From: DAOTYX01 sp034434635
GTDB lineage: Bacteria; Chloroflexota; Anaerolineae; B4-G1; DUEL01
Assembly: GCA_034434635.1 (NCBI GenBank)
Contig: DAOTYX010000035.1
Location: 1 to 14,756 of the forward strand
Length of the DNA stretch: 14,756 nucleotides
Direction of reading: 5' to 3'
Shown here: positions 1 to 6,302 of the stretch, in pieces
Layout of the letters: the number at the start of each line of letters is the position of its first letter
Position numbering within the stretch: the first letter of the stretch is position 1
The notes under the pieces: generated by a model
The model's input: the letters and a program-made list of their open reading frames with translations, nothing else
Told to the model about the DNA's origin: nothing
Database searches by the model: none
Program-made: the position numbers and the translations under genes

Positions 1-140
1 CCCTGCTGGATGCCCACGTTGATGATGCGGGACATGTAGTCCGGCAGGGCCAGGTCAGCGTTGGCCTGGATGAAGAGCAGGACGATGATGGAAAGGAGAA
101 AGAGCGTATAGGGTTTCAGGTATTTCAACAGTCGGCGCAT
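1..140 (-). CDS. ABC exporter, N-terminal fragment (cut by window edge)
   Basis: The minus strand encodes 46 codons from ATG at 140, running off the window. The peptide starts MRRLLKYLKPYTLFLL and continues with a hydrophobic first membrane helix, then LPDYMSRIINVGIQQG. This is the usual opening of the fused permease/ATPase half-transporters of the multidrug exporter type (MdlB/YheI-like), which pump drugs or lipids out through the inner membrane using ATP. A GGAG Shine-Dalgarno (minus strand, 148-151) lies 7 nt before the start. It sits 31 nt downstream of the MarR gene on the same strand, so the pair is probably an operon in which MarR represses the pump. The ATPase domain is outside the window, so substrate and partner cannot be judged. 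Confidence 0.8.
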   Translation of the reverse strand, partial: MRRLLKYLKPYTLFLLSIIVLLFIQANADLALPDYMSRIINVGIQQ

Positions 141-158
141 ATTTTTTCTCCAGGAAAT

Positions 159-186
159 GTAGGACAACTGTTCACAGTTGTCCTAC
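159..186. repeat. Palindrome GTAGGACAACTG, copy 1 (MarR/ABC junction)
   Basis: Two perfect 12-nt arms, GTAGGACAACTG (159-170) and its complement (175-186), flank a TTCA loop. The same 12-mer arms occur again at 1022-1049. The palindrome contains the MarR stop codon and encodes its last residues (VGQL), and lies just before the ABC gene's ribosome-binding site. It could be a REP-like dispersed repeat, a regulatory hairpin between the two genes, or a MarR operator. Confidence 0.85.
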
Positions 187-627
187 TGGGGTCGTCTCTC
201 CGCTCAGTTCGCTCAGGAGTTTGCCCAGAATGTCGTAGAGCAGGGCCCGTTCCTCGGCGGAGAGGGAGCGAAGGAGTTGCTCCATCGCTTGGATCCGGTC
301 GGCCCGGACGCGCTCCAGCAGCCGCGCGCCCTCGTCGGTCAGCGCGACCAGGACGGAACGGCGGTCTGCCGGATCCAGCCTGCGCTCCACCAACGCCTGT
401 TCCAGAAGCCGGTCCACAACGCCGGTCATAGACGCGGCGCTCTGGTGAGTTGCGGTGGCCAGGTCGCCCATCCGGGAGGCCTTTCCTTCGGCGTGCTCCA
501 GCGAACACAGAGCCATAAACTGGGGGAACGTCAGGTCATGGCTGATCAGGTTGCGCGCGAAATAGCGCCGCAAGGCCCCCATCAGGTGAAACAGGCGCAT
601 TCCCAGGTCTTCCAGTTCGTTTTCCAC
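172..627 (-). CDS. MarR-family transcriptional repressor
   Basis: A 151-residue winged-helix regulator, the usual MarR length. I chose the GTG at 627 because GAGGGGGAA precedes it at ideal spacing and homology begins there (ENELEDLGMRLFHLMGALRRY). Helices 1-2 form the dimer interface. The DNA-binding winged helix covers about residues 50-100 (MGDLATATHQSAASMTGVVD, then the wing ERRLDPADRRSVLVALTDEG). The frame stays open upstream to 855, but that extension is encoded by short tandem repeats and looks untranslated. The gene is followed 31 nt later by an ABC exporter, so it most likely represses that pump and itself, with release by a small aromatic or lipophilic ligand (family knowledge). The last few residues are encoded by a palindromic repeat. 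A possible promoter lies far upstream at 970-998, implying a leader of over 300 nt. Confidence 0.88.
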   Translation of the reverse strand: MENELEDLGMRLFHLMGALRRYFARNLISHDLTFPQFMALCSLEHAEGKASRMGDLATATHQSAASMTGVVDRLLEQALVERRLDPADRRSVLVALTDEGARLLERVRADRIQAMEQLLRSLSAEERALLYDILGKLLSELSGETTPVGQL

Positions 628-643
628 AGGTTCCCCCTCTGCC

Positions 644-670
644 GCGAAGAGCGCAAAGAGCGCCAAGAGA
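644..670. repeat. 9-nt tandem repeat upstream of the MarR start
   Basis: Three consecutive nonamers read on the plus strand: GCGAAGAGC, GCAAAGAGC, GCCAAGAGA. On the minus strand this ends just before the Shine-Dalgarno of the MarR gene, so it lies in its mRNA leader. It is a low-complexity, diverged array of the type seen elsewhere in the window. Confidence 0.7.
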
Positions 671-756
671 TGTCTCGGAATCGGCCCGTTGCGGTTCTCT
701 GGTGGTCTCCCTCTTGAGTGTTGCTCCTGGTTCAGAGTGCCGAAAGCGAGGAATCG

Positions 757-824
757 GTCAGCAGATTGAGCAGATTCAGCGGATTTCTGTAAACGAATCC
801 GCTTCATCTGCTCAATCCGCTGAC
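757..824. repeat. Long imperfect hairpin built from 9-nt repeats
   Basis: The left arm carries three nonamers (CAGCAGATT, GAGCAGATT, CAGCGGATT; 759-785) and the right arm three in inverse orientation (AATCCGCTT, CATCTGCTC, AATCCGCTG; 796-822). Adding the flanking GT/AC gives a 29-nt stem with three mismatches and a 10-nt loop. It lies in the region upstream of the MarR gene and probably in its long leader. It is both a tandem and an inverted repeat. Confidence 0.85.
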
Positions 825-969
825 TCTCTTCGGCCGTTTCGGGCGCAGTCTTCAATCAACACGGTAAGGAAAGACCATCCGTTCTCTGCAGTGAAAAGAG
901 CCGGCGGTGGCGACCGCCGATCTCCCGCCGCGCCGCATTAATTCGCGATAGAAATATTTCACGGCGCGA

Positions 970-998
970 AGTTTACCACTGATGGCGAATCCTGTCAA
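970..998 (-). promoter_or_regulatory. Candidate sigma-70 promoter toward the MarR gene
   Basis: On the minus strand a perfect TTGACA (998-993) is followed after 17 nt by TAAACT (975-970), which matches the -10 consensus at four of six positions. Transcription would start near 963, about 335 nt before the MarR GTG. The long leader containing a repeat hairpin makes this tentative; a closer promoter may have been missed. Confidence 0.45.
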
Positions 999-1015
999 GG
1001 CAGGGAAATGCAGGC

Positions 1016-1055
1016 CGCTTTGTAGGACAACTGCGAGCAGTTGTCCTACAAAGCG
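1016..1055. repeat. 18-bp perfect palindrome, GTAGGACAACTG copy 2
   Basis: Arms of 18 nt (1016-1033 and 1038-1055) pair perfectly around a CGAG loop. The core GTAGGACAACTG is identical to the palindrome at 159-186, but this copy is extended by six more paired bases on each side. It lies between the outward-facing promoter candidates for the MarR gene (-35 at 998) and fmdB (-35 at 1067). It could be an operator or a dispersed REP-like element. Confidence 0.88.
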
Positions 1056-1066
1056 GGTGCCCGGCC

Positions 1067-1095
1067 TTGACGACATGCGCGAATCGGGGTAGAAT
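1067..1095 (+). promoter_or_regulatory. Sigma-70 type promoter of fmdB-like gene
   Basis: TTGACG (1067-1072) and TAGAAT (1090-1095) are separated by exactly 17 bp. Each matches consensus at five of six positions. The expected start of transcription, about 1102-1103, coincides with the ATG at 1103, so the mRNA would be leaderless or nearly so. Confidence 0.65.
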
Positions 1096-1102
1096 CACTG
1101 AC

Positions 1103-1333
1103 ATGCCGATCTACGAGTACATCTGCGCCGAATGTCAGACCCGTTTCGATGCCATGAGACCTATGTCTCAGGCGGACGCCCCCATTGCCTGCGTCTCCTG
1201 CGGCAGCCTGAAGACCTCGCGGGCCATCTCGCTCTTCTCCGCCATCAGCGGCGGACGGGTGGTAGCCGGCTCTTCCCAGTCCTGCGGCTCCTGCTCCTCG
1301 TCCTCCTGCGCTGGCTGCGGCTCCCGTCACTGA
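1103..1333 (+). CDS. FmdB-family zinc-ribbon protein
   Basis: A 76-residue protein beginning MPIYEYICAECQTRFDAMR, the signature of the FmdB-type putative regulatory zinc ribbon (zf-CxxC_CxxC_SSSS). Cysteine pairs C10/C13 and C31/C34 should bind one zinc. The serine-rich tail (SSSSCAGCGSRH) is typical and adds further cysteines. Its molecular role is not established in general; the name comes from a formamidase gene cluster. The ATG at 1103 is chosen because it matches the family start, although the frame opens at 1067. No Shine-Dalgarno is visible, which agrees with a leaderless transcript from the promoter ending at 1095. asnA follows after 34 nt and is probably co-transcribed. Confidence 0.85.
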   Translation: MPIYEYICAECQTRFDAMRPMSQADAPIACVSCGSLKTSRAISLFSAISGGRVVAGSSQSCGSCSSSSCAGCGSRH

Positions 1334-1367
1334 GCCGCACGCTAACCCCCTCAGCGGTGCTGCGCCG

Positions 1368-2408
1368 ATGAAAAGCGGCCTGATCATTCCAGCCAACTAC
1401 CGGCCTTTGCTGTCGGCGCACGAGACGGAAATCGCCATCCGCCGCATCAAGACCTTCTTCCAGGAAAACCTGGCCTTCGAACTGAACCTGCTGCGGGTGA
1501 CCGCACCGCTGATGGTGCGCGCCGGCACGGGCATCAACGATGACCTGAGCGGCACACAGCGCCCGATCTCCTTTCGCCCCGCTGACCTGGAAGGGGATGC
1601 CGAGATCGTCCAGTCGCTCGCCAAGTGGAAGCGCATGCACCTGGCGGATTTCGGCTATGCGCCCGGAACGGGCATCTACACCGACATGAACGCCATCCGC
1701 CCGGACGAGACGCTGGACAACCTCCACTCGTTGTACGTGGACCAGTGGGACTGGGAGCGGGTGATGCACCCGCACGAGCGCAACCTCGACTTCCTCAAGG
1801 CCATCGTCCGCCGCATCTACGACGTTATCTACCGCACCGAGAAGTACATCTGCTACCTCTTCCCGGTCACCCAGCCGGCCACGCTACCCCAGGAGATCAC
1901 CTTCATCCATACCGAAGACCTGGAAGCGCGGTATCCCAACCTGGAGCCGTGGGAACGTGAACGGGAGGTCTGTCGCGAGTATGGGGCGGTCTTCCTCATC
2001 GGCATCGGCGCGCCGCTGCGCGACGGCCGCCCACACGACAGCCGCGCTCCCGACTATGACGACTGGTCAACCCCGTCGGGCGACGGCTACCAGGGCCTGA
2101 ACGGGGACATCCTGGTGTACTACCCGCTGCTCGACTGCGCCTACGAACTGTCGTCTATGGGCATTCGGGTGGACAGAGCGGCGCTGTTGCGGCAGCTGGA
2201 GATGTGCGGCAATCCGGAGCGACGGGAACTGCTGTTTCATCGTCGCCTCCTGGCCGGAGAGTTGCCCCAGTCCATCGGCGGCGGCATCGGCCAGTCACGG
2301 CTGTGCATGTTCTACCTGCGCAAAGCGCACATCGGCGAGGTCCAGTCCAGCCTGTGGCCGACGGAGATGGTCGAGACCTGCCGCGCGCATAACATCATCC
2401 TGCTGTGA
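1368..2408 (+). CDS. asnA: Aspartate--ammonia ligase (asparagine synthetase A)
   Basis: A 346-residue cytosolic enzyme making asparagine from aspartate, ammonia and ATP, releasing AMP and pyrophosphate. It belongs to the class II aminoacyl-tRNA synthetase-like fold. Family blocks are clear: the N-terminal VTAPLMVRAGTGINDDLSG (44-62), SLAKWKRMHL (83-92), YTDMNAIRPDE (104-114), YVDQWDWE (123-130), and the motif-3-like GGGIGQSRLCM (304-314) with Arg311. The usual ending EVQSSLWP is present. Length is slightly above the roughly 330 residues of the Escherichia coli enzyme. No good Shine-Dalgarno precedes the ATG; translation may depend on the upstream fmdB-like gene 34 nt away. Identification is firm. 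Confidence 0.96.
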   Translation: MKSGLIIPANYRPLLSAHETEIAIRRIKTFFQENLAFELNLLRVTAPLMVRAGTGINDDLSGTQRPISFRPADLEGDAEIVQSLAKWKRMHLADFGYAPGTGIYTDMNAIRPDETLDNLHSLYVDQWDWERVMHPHERNLDFLKAIVRRIYDVIYRTEKYICYLFPVTQPATLPQEITFIHTEDLEARYPNLEPWEREREVCREYGAVFLIGIGAPLRDGRPHDSRAPDYDDWSTPSGDGYQGLNGDILVYYPLLDCAYELSSMGIRVDRAALLRQLEMCGNPERRELLFHRRLLAGELPQSIGGGIGQSRLCMFYLRKAHIGEVQSSLWPTEMVETCRAHNIILL

Positions 2409-2421
2409 AGACAGGCAAGAC

Positions 2422-2454
2422 AGGTGCCAGGCACTTGAGAAGAGCCTGGCGCCT
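2422..2454 (+). terminator. Hairpin terminator after asnA
   Basis: Arms AGGTGCCAGGC (2422-2432) and GCCTGGCGCCT (2444-2454) form an 11-bp stem with one G-T pair and an 11-nt loop, followed by TTCCTCT. The pyrimidine run is weak, so termination may be partial. The GTGCCAGGCAC core may also be a dispersed repeat. Confidence 0.55.
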
Positions 2455-2471
2455 TTCCTCTGACTGAGCAT

Positions 2472-2500
2472 TTGCGTCTTCCTCCCCTTCCATGTATAAT
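2472..2500 (+). promoter_or_regulatory. Promoter of the 2521-9164 operon
   Basis: TTGCGT (2472-2477) lies 17 bp before a perfect TATAAT (2495-2500). Transcription should start near 2507, only about 14 nt before the GTG start codon at 2521. It is the only strong promoter seen before the four-gene run. Confidence 0.7.
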
Positions 2501-2517
2501 GACCTCTTCAGAGGTCA
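2500..2517. promoter_or_regulatory. Palindrome at promoter start and ribosome-binding site
   Basis: TGACCTC (2500-2506), TTCA loop, GAGGTCA (2511-2517): a perfect 7-bp inverted repeat. Its left arm begins on the last base of the -10 box and its right arm contains the AGAGG Shine-Dalgarno used by the GTG at 2521. It is placed to act as an operator; if transcription begins far enough upstream it could also mask the ribosome-binding site. Confidence 0.6.
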
Positions 2518-2520
2518 TCA

Positions 2521-5148
2521 GTGGATGTCATCCTGACCCACGAGAACGCCGACTTCGACGCGGTCGCGTCGCTGTGGGGGGCGCATCGGCTTTTCCCGGA
2601 GGCCACCCCCGTCCTGCCGCGCCGTGTCAACCGCAACTGCCGGGCTTTCCTCTCCCTCTACGGCGAAGACCTCCCCTTCACCTATGCCGACGACATGCCC
2701 CGCCGGCGCATCGGTCGGGCGATCCTGGTGGACACCCAGGGGTTGACGATGCTCAAGGGGATGAAGCCGACCCTGCCGGTGCATGTCATTGACCACCACG
2801 AGCCAGACCGTGCATTGCGTCCCGGGTGGACCTTCACCGGTGAGAAAGTGGGGGCCACGACGACGCTCCTGATCGAGGAAATCTCCAGTCGTGACCTGCC
2901 CATCACCCGCCTGGAGGCCACACTTTTCCTCCTGGGCATCTATGAGGACACCGGCAGCCTCTCCTATCTGACCACCACCGCCCGTGACGTGCGGGCAGCG
3001 GCCTGGTTGATGGAGCAAGAGGCTGACCTGGCGGTGGTCAACGAGTTCCTTCACCACCCGCTGGCCCCCGGACAGCGGGAACTGTACGAGCATCTGCTGG
3101 CCGGCGCGGTCACCCACGAGATCGGCGGCCACTCGATCGTCGTCGCCTCCGCCCATGCGGCGGACTACGACGAGGAGATTTCCACCCTCACCCACAAACT
3201 GCGCGAACTGCTGGAGCCGTCCGCCATCTTCGTCCTGGTGGCGTTGAACGACCACGTGCAGATGGTGGCCCGATCCGCCAGCGCTGCCATTGACGTGGCG
3301 GTGGTCGCCAACGCCTTCGGCGGAGGAGGACACGCTCGCGCCGCTGCCGCGCTCATCCGCTATCGTACCCTGGAGTCGGTGCAGGCGGAACTGCTGTCGC
3401 TGCTGCCCCGCGCCGTTCATCCCACCGTCACCGTGGGGCAGATCATGTCCCGTGGCGTGCAGGTGCTTCCCCCCACCGCGACCGTCGCCGAGGCCGGCGA
3501 ACGGATGCGCCGCACCGGCCACGAAGGATACCCGGTGGTGGAGGACGGGCGCGTGGTCGGCCTGCTGACCCGTCGGGCAGTGGACCGGGCGCTGCAGTTC
3601 GACATGGCTCAGGCGCCGGTGGAGCAGATGATGGAGCCTGGCAGCGTGGTCATCTCTCCCGACGACCCGGTCGAGAAACTGCAGCGGCTGATGATCGAGA
3701 CCGGATGGGGACAGGTGCCGGTCGTCGCCGACGGCGAGATCGTCGGCGTGGTCACCCGCACCGACCTGATCGCCCAGTGGGGCACCTCCCCCCGCCCCGA
3801 CCGTCGCGAGGAGATCAACGCCTTGCTGGAGAAGGGCCTCCCGACTTCCACCCTGGCCCTGGTGCGCCGCATCGCCAGCGCCGCGCAGGAGATGGGCTAC
3901 AGCCTCTACTTCGTCGGCGGGCCGGTGCGCGACCTGCTGCTGGGCCTGCCCTGCCTCGACGTGGACCTGGTGGTCGAAGGGGACGCCGTGCGCCTGGCTC
4001 GTTCCCTGGCGCGGGCGCTGGGAGGGCGCGTGGTAGCCCACAGCCAGTTCGGCACTGCCAAGTGGTTGCTCGACGAGCACGTCTGGGAGGCGTTGGGCGT
4101 CCCAGCCCCATCTGTCGCGCCGACGGTTCCGGCGGTGGACTTCGCCACCGCCCGCACGGAGTTCTACACCTACCCCACCGCCCTGCCGGAGGTGGAGCGC
4201 AGTTCGGTGCGCCAGGACCTGCACCGGCGCGACTTCACCATCAATACCCTGGCCATCCGCCTGGACCCGCCCCACTGGGGGGAACTGCTCGATTTCTACG
4301 GCGGCGAGGCCGACCTGCGCAGCGGCGTCATCCGCGTGCTGCACAGCCTGAGTTTTGTGGATGACCCCACGCGCATCCTGCGCGCTGCCCGGCTGGAGGC
4401 CCGCCTGGGCTTCCATCTCGACCCGCGCAGCGAGGAACTGATCGCCAACGCGCTGCCGCTGTTGAGCCGCGTCAGTGGCGACCGCATCCGCCACGAACTG
4501 GAACTGATCTTCGACGAGCAGGAGCCGGAACGCGCCCTCTGTCGGCTGGACAGCCTGGGCGTGCTGAGGCAGCTCCAGCCAGGCCTGCGCTGCGACCGCT
4601 GGCTGATGGCGCGATATCGGGCCTTGCGGGAGGAAATGGATTGGGAAGCGTGGGGCCTGGGGGAGGAGGAGCGCCGTTTCCTCTGCCTGGCCCTGCTGAC
4701 CTGTCGGCTGCCGCCTGCGGCGACGGAATCGTTCCTGACCCGGCTGCGCGTTGCCCACAACGACATCCGGACCGTGCTCCTGCTGCCAGAGGTGCAAGGG
4801 GCGCTGCGGCGCCTGAGCCTGGTCCGACGGCCCAGCCGCATCTACCGGGCCCTGCGCCCCTACCCGCCACGCGTCCTGGCCCTGGCCTGGCTCACCACCG
4901 TCAACGCCAGCCTGCGCCGCAGGCTGCTGCGGTTTCAGACCGAGTACCGTCACGTGGAGCCCTTCCTGACCGGCGAGGACCTGAAGCGGCTGGGGTTGCG
5001 CCCGGGGCCGCTCTTCGGCCGGTTGCTGGGTGCTCTGCGCGACGCCCGGCTCGACGGCCGGGTCACCACCCGGGAGCAGGAAGAGGCATTGCTGCGGCGG
5101 CTGTTGGAGACGCGGAGACGCGAGGAGGCGGAGGCACGGAGAGGATGA
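2521..5148 (+). CDS. DHH phosphoesterase / CBS / tRNA nucleotidyltransferase fusion
   Basis: An 875-residue cytosolic fusion. Residues 1-300 are a DHH/DHHA1 phosphoesterase (NrnA-like): HENADFDAVAS (D11, D13), D71, DHH at 91-93, D143 and the GGGGHARAAA substrate loop (267-276), all apparently intact. Two CBS domains (about 301-360 and 365-425) should bind an adenine nucleotide. The class II poly(A) polymerase/tRNA nucleotidyltransferase head starts near 455, with GGPVRD (466-471), catalytic D480/D482, RRDFTINTLAI (569-579) and DDPTRILRAARLEARLGF (614-631), then an alpha-helical RNA-binding tail. It adds CCA, or only the final A, to tRNA 3' ends; sequence alone does not decide. This architecture is known in Aquifex- and Chloroflexi-type proteins. 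GTG start with AGAGG 6 nt upstream. The last 13 residues (ETRRREEAEARRG) are encoded by an 8-nt tandem repeat. manC follows after 65 nt. Confidence 0.92.
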   Translation: MDVILTHENADFDAVASLWGAHRLFPEATPVLPRRVNRNCRAFLSLYGEDLPFTYADDMPRRRIGRAILVDTQGLTMLKGMKPTLPVHVIDHHEPDRALRPGWTFTGEKVGATTTLLIEEISSRDLPITRLEATLFLLGIYEDTGSLSYLTTTARDVRAAAWLMEQEADLAVVNEFLHHPLAPGQRELYEHLLAGAVTHEIGGHSIVVASAHAADYDEEISTLTHKLRELLEPSAIFVLVALNDHVQMVARSASAAIDVAVVANAFGGGGHARAAAALIRYRTLESVQAELLSLLPRAVHPTVTVGQIMSRGVQVLPPTATVAEAGERMRRTGHEGYPVVEDGRVVGLLTRRAVDRALQFDMAQAPVEQMMEPGSVVISPDDPVEKLQRLMIETGWGQVPVVADGEIVGVVTRTDLIAQWGTSPRPDRREEINALLEKGLPTSTLALVRRIASAAQEMGYSLYFVGGPVRDLLLGLPCLDVDLVVEGDAVRLARSLARALGGRVVAHSQFGTAKWLLDEHVWEALGVPAPSVAPTVPAVDFATARTEFYTYPTALPEVERSSVRQDLHRRDFTINTLAIRLDPPHWGELLDFYGGEADLRSGVIRVLHSLSFVDDPTRILRAARLEARLGFHLDPRSEELIANALPLLSRVSGDRIRHELELIFDEQEPERALCRLDSLGVLRQLQPGLRCDRWLMARYRALREEMDWEAWGLGEEERRFLCLALLTCRLPPAATESFLTRLRVAHNDIRTVLLLPEVQGALRRLSLVRRPSRIYRALRPYPPRVLALAWLTTVNASLRRRLLRFQTEYRHVEPFLTGEDLKRLGLRPGPLFGRLLGALRDARLDGRVTTREQEEALLRRLLETRRREEAEARRG

Positions 5149-5190
5149 TCCTTGTCACCGCGTCACCCCATCTCCGCATCATCCTGTCAT
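5106..5190. repeat. 8-nt tandem repeat with inverted second half
   Basis: Five octamers on the plus strand (GGAGACGC, GGAGACGC, GAGGAGGC, GGAGGCAC, GGAGAGGA; 5106-5145) end at the stop codon of the upstream gene. After a 10-nt gap come four octamers of the opposite strand type (CACCGCGT, CACCCCAT, CTCCGCAT, CATCCTGT; 5156-5187). The first half is coding and supplies the protein's charged C-terminus. The second half fills the gap before the next gene. Confidence 0.8.
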
Positions 5191-5213
5191 AGCATAAGGA
5201 GGAAACGTTCAGG

Positions 5214-6290
5214 ATGGCTTCGTTCTATGCGCTGATCATGGCTGGCGGCGGCGGGACACGGCTGTGGCCCCTCAGCCGTCGTCAACGGCCCAAGCAGGCG
5301 CTGGCGCTGGTCGGCGAACGCACGATGTTCGAGCACGCCATTGACCGCATCGCGCCGCTCTTCCAGCCGGAGGAGATCTTCGTGGTCACCGGCGAGGACC
5401 AGGTGGCATCGCTGTTGTTGCAGGCCCCTGAACTCTCGGCGGGCAACTTCATCGTCGAACCGCTGGCCCGCGGGACAGCCCCGGCGATCGGCCTGGGCGC
5501 TCTGCACCTGCGTCGCCGCGACCCGCAGGCCGTGATGGCTGTCCTCACCGCCGACCATTTCATCCGCGACGCGGAGCGGTTTCGTCAGGCCCTCTCCGCC
5601 GCCGCCCAGGTGGCCGAGCAGGGGTACCTGGTCACCCTTGGCATCACCCCGGCCTTCCCTTCCACCGGCTACGGCTACATCAAGCAAGGCGAGCCGCTGA
5701 TGACAGCGGACGGCCTGCAGGTCTTTCGCGCCGAACGGTTCACCGAGAAACCGGGCGCAGAGACCGCCTTCCAGATGGTCGAATCGGGCCTCTACTCCTG
5801 GAACAGCGGCATGTTCATCTGGCGCATCGAGCACATCATGGAGGAGTTCGCCCGGCAGATGCCCGACCTGTATGACGCGCTGATGCAGATCGAGGGGGTG
5901 CTGGGCACGCCGGCTTACGAACCCACCCTGCGCCGCGTCTGGCCGCAGGTGGCGGCGCAGACGATTGACTACGGGGTGATGGAAGGGGCCACCGAAGTCG
6001 CCGTCATTCCGGTGGACATCGGCTGGTCGGACGTGGGGAACTGGTCGAGCATCCGCGAGATCCTGCCCGCCGATGCCGACGGCAACGTGATCGTCGGCGA
6101 GCACGTCGGCCTGGACACCCAGGGGACGATCGTCTTCGGCGGCCATCGCCTGGTGGCGACCATCGGCCTGCAGGACATGGTCATCGTGGATACGGAGGAC
6201 GCGGTGTTGGTCTGCCCGCTTGCCAGGGAGCAGGAGGTGCGGACGCTGGTGCAGCGGCTGCAAGAGGCAGGCCGACAGGAGTTGCTGTAA
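5214..6290 (+). CDS. manC: Mannose-1-phosphate guanylyltransferase (GDP-mannose synthesis)
   Basis: A 358-residue nucleotidyltransferase that makes GDP-mannose from mannose 1-phosphate and GTP, for cell-surface polysaccharides, glycans or mannosylated compatible solutes. Motifs in order: the GTP-binding loop GGGGTRLWPLSRRQRPK (11-27), EPLARGTAPAIGLGA (82-96), TADH (112-115), TGYGYI (151-156), FTEKPG (176-181) and WNSGMFIWR (196-204). It is the monofunctional form: the C-terminal phosphomannose isomerase domain of the roughly 470-residue bifunctional enzymes is missing. An AAGGAGG Shine-Dalgarno (5196-5202) lies 11 nt before the ATG. It follows the nucleotidyltransferase fusion by 65 nt and precedes topA by 12 nt. 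Its place among nucleic-acid genes suggests loose housekeeping co-transcription rather than a sugar pathway cluster. Confidence 0.93.
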   Translation: MASFYALIMAGGGGTRLWPLSRRQRPKQALALVGERTMFEHAIDRIAPLFQPEEIFVVTGEDQVASLLLQAPELSAGNFIVEPLARGTAPAIGLGALHLRRRDPQAVMAVLTADHFIRDAERFRQALSAAAQVAEQGYLVTLGITPAFPSTGYGYIKQGEPLMTADGLQVFRAERFTEKPGAETAFQMVESGLYSWNSGMFIWRIEHIMEEFARQMPDLYDALMQIEGVLGTPAYEPTLRRVWPQVAAQTIDYGVMEGATEVAVIPVDIGWSDVGNWSSIREILPADADGNVIVGEHVGLDTQGTIVFGGHRLVATIGLQDMVIVDTEDAVLVCPLAREQEVRTLVQRLQEAGRQELL

Positions 6291-6302
6291 AGGAGTCATT
6301 GG

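Larger units (their letters stand above)
628..1102. other. Intergenic region, 475 bp, repeat-rich, no gene seen
   Basis: No convincing coding sequence is present. Open frames here (for example 852-1076 on the minus strand) have no ribosome-binding site or recognisable product and run through palindromes. The region holds the two 9-nt repeat structures, a small GGCGGT/ACCGCC hairpin (903-918), an 18-bp palindrome (1016-1055) and candidate promoters facing outward on both sides of that palindrome. Confidence 0.7.

Noticed and set aside
628..855. 76-codon N-terminal extension of the MarR protein
   Set aside because: The only upstream start is a TTG without a Shine-Dalgarno, the extension is encoded by 9-nt repeats, and the GTG at 627 gives normal family length with a strong ribosome-binding site.
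852..1076. 74-codon minus-strand open frame upstream of the MarR gene
   Set aside because: It crosses the 18-bp palindrome and a promoter candidate and has no ribosome-binding site or known product.
2518..4953. 811-codon open frame on the minus strand
   Set aside because: It lies opposite the strongly supported DHH-CBS-nucleotidyltransferase gene, has no recognisable motifs, and is a usual by-product of GC-rich codon bias.
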